From: JBDKGD01 sp964513095
GTDB lineage: Bacteria; Patescibacteriota; Minisyncoccia; UBA6257; 2-01-FULL-56-20
Reading direction: 5' to 3'
NCBI GenBank assembly: GCA_964513095.1
Contig: CAZELH010000046.1
Span: 1 to 5,474, forward strand
Length of the DNA stretch: 5,474 bases
Below, piece after piece: positions 5,098-5,474 of this stretch. Made by a program: the position numbers and the translations under genes. Each line of letters starts with the position of its first letter. Position 1 is the stretch's first letter. The notes beneath the pieces are model-generated. The model was not told the origin of the DNA. It ran no database searches and saw only the letters and a list, made by a program, of their open reading frames with translations.

Positions 5098-5474
5098 ATG
5101 ACTCACAAAGGACTTATTCTCGAAATTCGTGCTGGTACCGGCGGAGATGAAGCTGCGCTGTTTGCTGGTGATTTGGCGCGCATGTACCAACGCTACTCTG
5201 CTACTCGTGGCTGGGTTTTTTCGATCACCGATTCAAGTGAGAATACTCTCGGCGGATATAAGTATATTATTGCTGATGTTGTTGGAGACGGCGCCTATGA
5301 TGCCTTTAAGCATGAATCGGGCGTCCACCGCGTGCAACGAGTCCCAAAAACTGAAAAAGCGGGTCGGGTTCATACCTCCACCGCCTCAGTTGCCGTCATC
5401 CCTCACGTAGAACCCCAAGATGTGACGATTAGCCCTTCCGATATTGAGGTAACGTTTTCGCGTGGCGGTGGCCC
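5098..5474 (+). CDS. prfA: peptide chain release factor 1 lacking domain 1 (3' end cut by the window)
   Basis: 125 codons are readable from the ATG at 5098 to the window edge. The protein opens with ILEIRAGTGGDEAALFAGDL (7-26), the domain 2 start that lies near residue 120 in the 360-aa E. coli RF1. It continues through ESGVHRVQRVP and the stop-codon recognition motif Pro83-Lys84-Thr85 (the PxT of RF1, not the SPF of RF2), then RVHTSTASVAVIP. The last bases encode SRGGGP, just where the GGQ peptidyl-tRNA hydrolysis loop should follow. RF1 reads UAA and UAG and frees the finished protein from the ribosome. The roughly 110-residue helical domain 1 is absent: an in-frame TAA lies at 5083-5085 and the divergent receiver gene leaves only 158 bp upstream. 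The identity as an RF1-class factor is secure; whether it is the cell's main RF1 is not. Confidence 0.88.
   Translation, partial: MTHKGLILEIRAGTGGDEAALFAGDLARMYQRYSATRGWVFSITDSSENTLGGYKYIIADVVGDGAYDAFKHESGVHRVQRVPKTEKAGRVHTSTASVAVIPHVEPQDVTISPSDIEVTFSRGGG

Overview
The window looks like a piece of a small, compact bacterial genome, most likely from the Patescibacteria/CPR group. The grounds are indirect. GC content appears moderate (roughly 40-45 %, not counted exactly). Genes are packed 4 to 90 bp apart. Shine-Dalgarno sequences are scarce and several -10 boxes sit almost on top of start codons. There are stand-alone receiver domains and a release factor 1 that lacks its N-terminal domain. 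No gene here fixes the phylum, so treat the assignment as an inference. UGA acts as an ordinary stop in at least one gene (the receiver at 4550-4939).

Layout. Positions 1-3811 on the minus strand form a tight three-gene operon. Transcription runs from high to low coordinates: an MIO-type aromatic amino acid ammonia-lyase/aminomutase (2162-3811), then 4 bp later a PaaK-like adenylate-forming ligase (622-2157), then 6 bp later a ThiF/E1-like adenylyltransferase (1-615, cut by the window edge). Positions 3812-4063 form a regulatory stretch. It holds one strong and one alternative minus-strand promoter, a leader of about 150 nt with a possible 46-codon small ORF, and a near-perfect intrinsic-terminator hairpin just before the lyase. 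This arrangement suggests transcription attenuation of the operon. Positions 4064-4939 carry two paralogous single-domain response regulators on the minus strand, each with its own candidate promoter. Positions 4940-5097 are a divergent promoter region. From 5098 to the right edge runs a plus-strand prfA (RF1) that starts directly at domain 2 and is cut just before the expected GGQ motif.

How the operon may work (inference): the lyase would turn an aromatic amino acid into an arylacrylate or a beta-amino acid. The PaaK-like enzyme would activate that acid as an acyl-adenylate or thioester. The ThiF-like protein would adenylate a further carboxylate or catalyse a conjugation or redox step, since its relatives carry a C-terminal nitroreductase domain. 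No hut, phenylpropanoid or photoactive-yellow-protein gene is visible, so the product is unknown. This lyase-ligase-E1 trio behind an attenuator-like leader is the most interesting part of the window.
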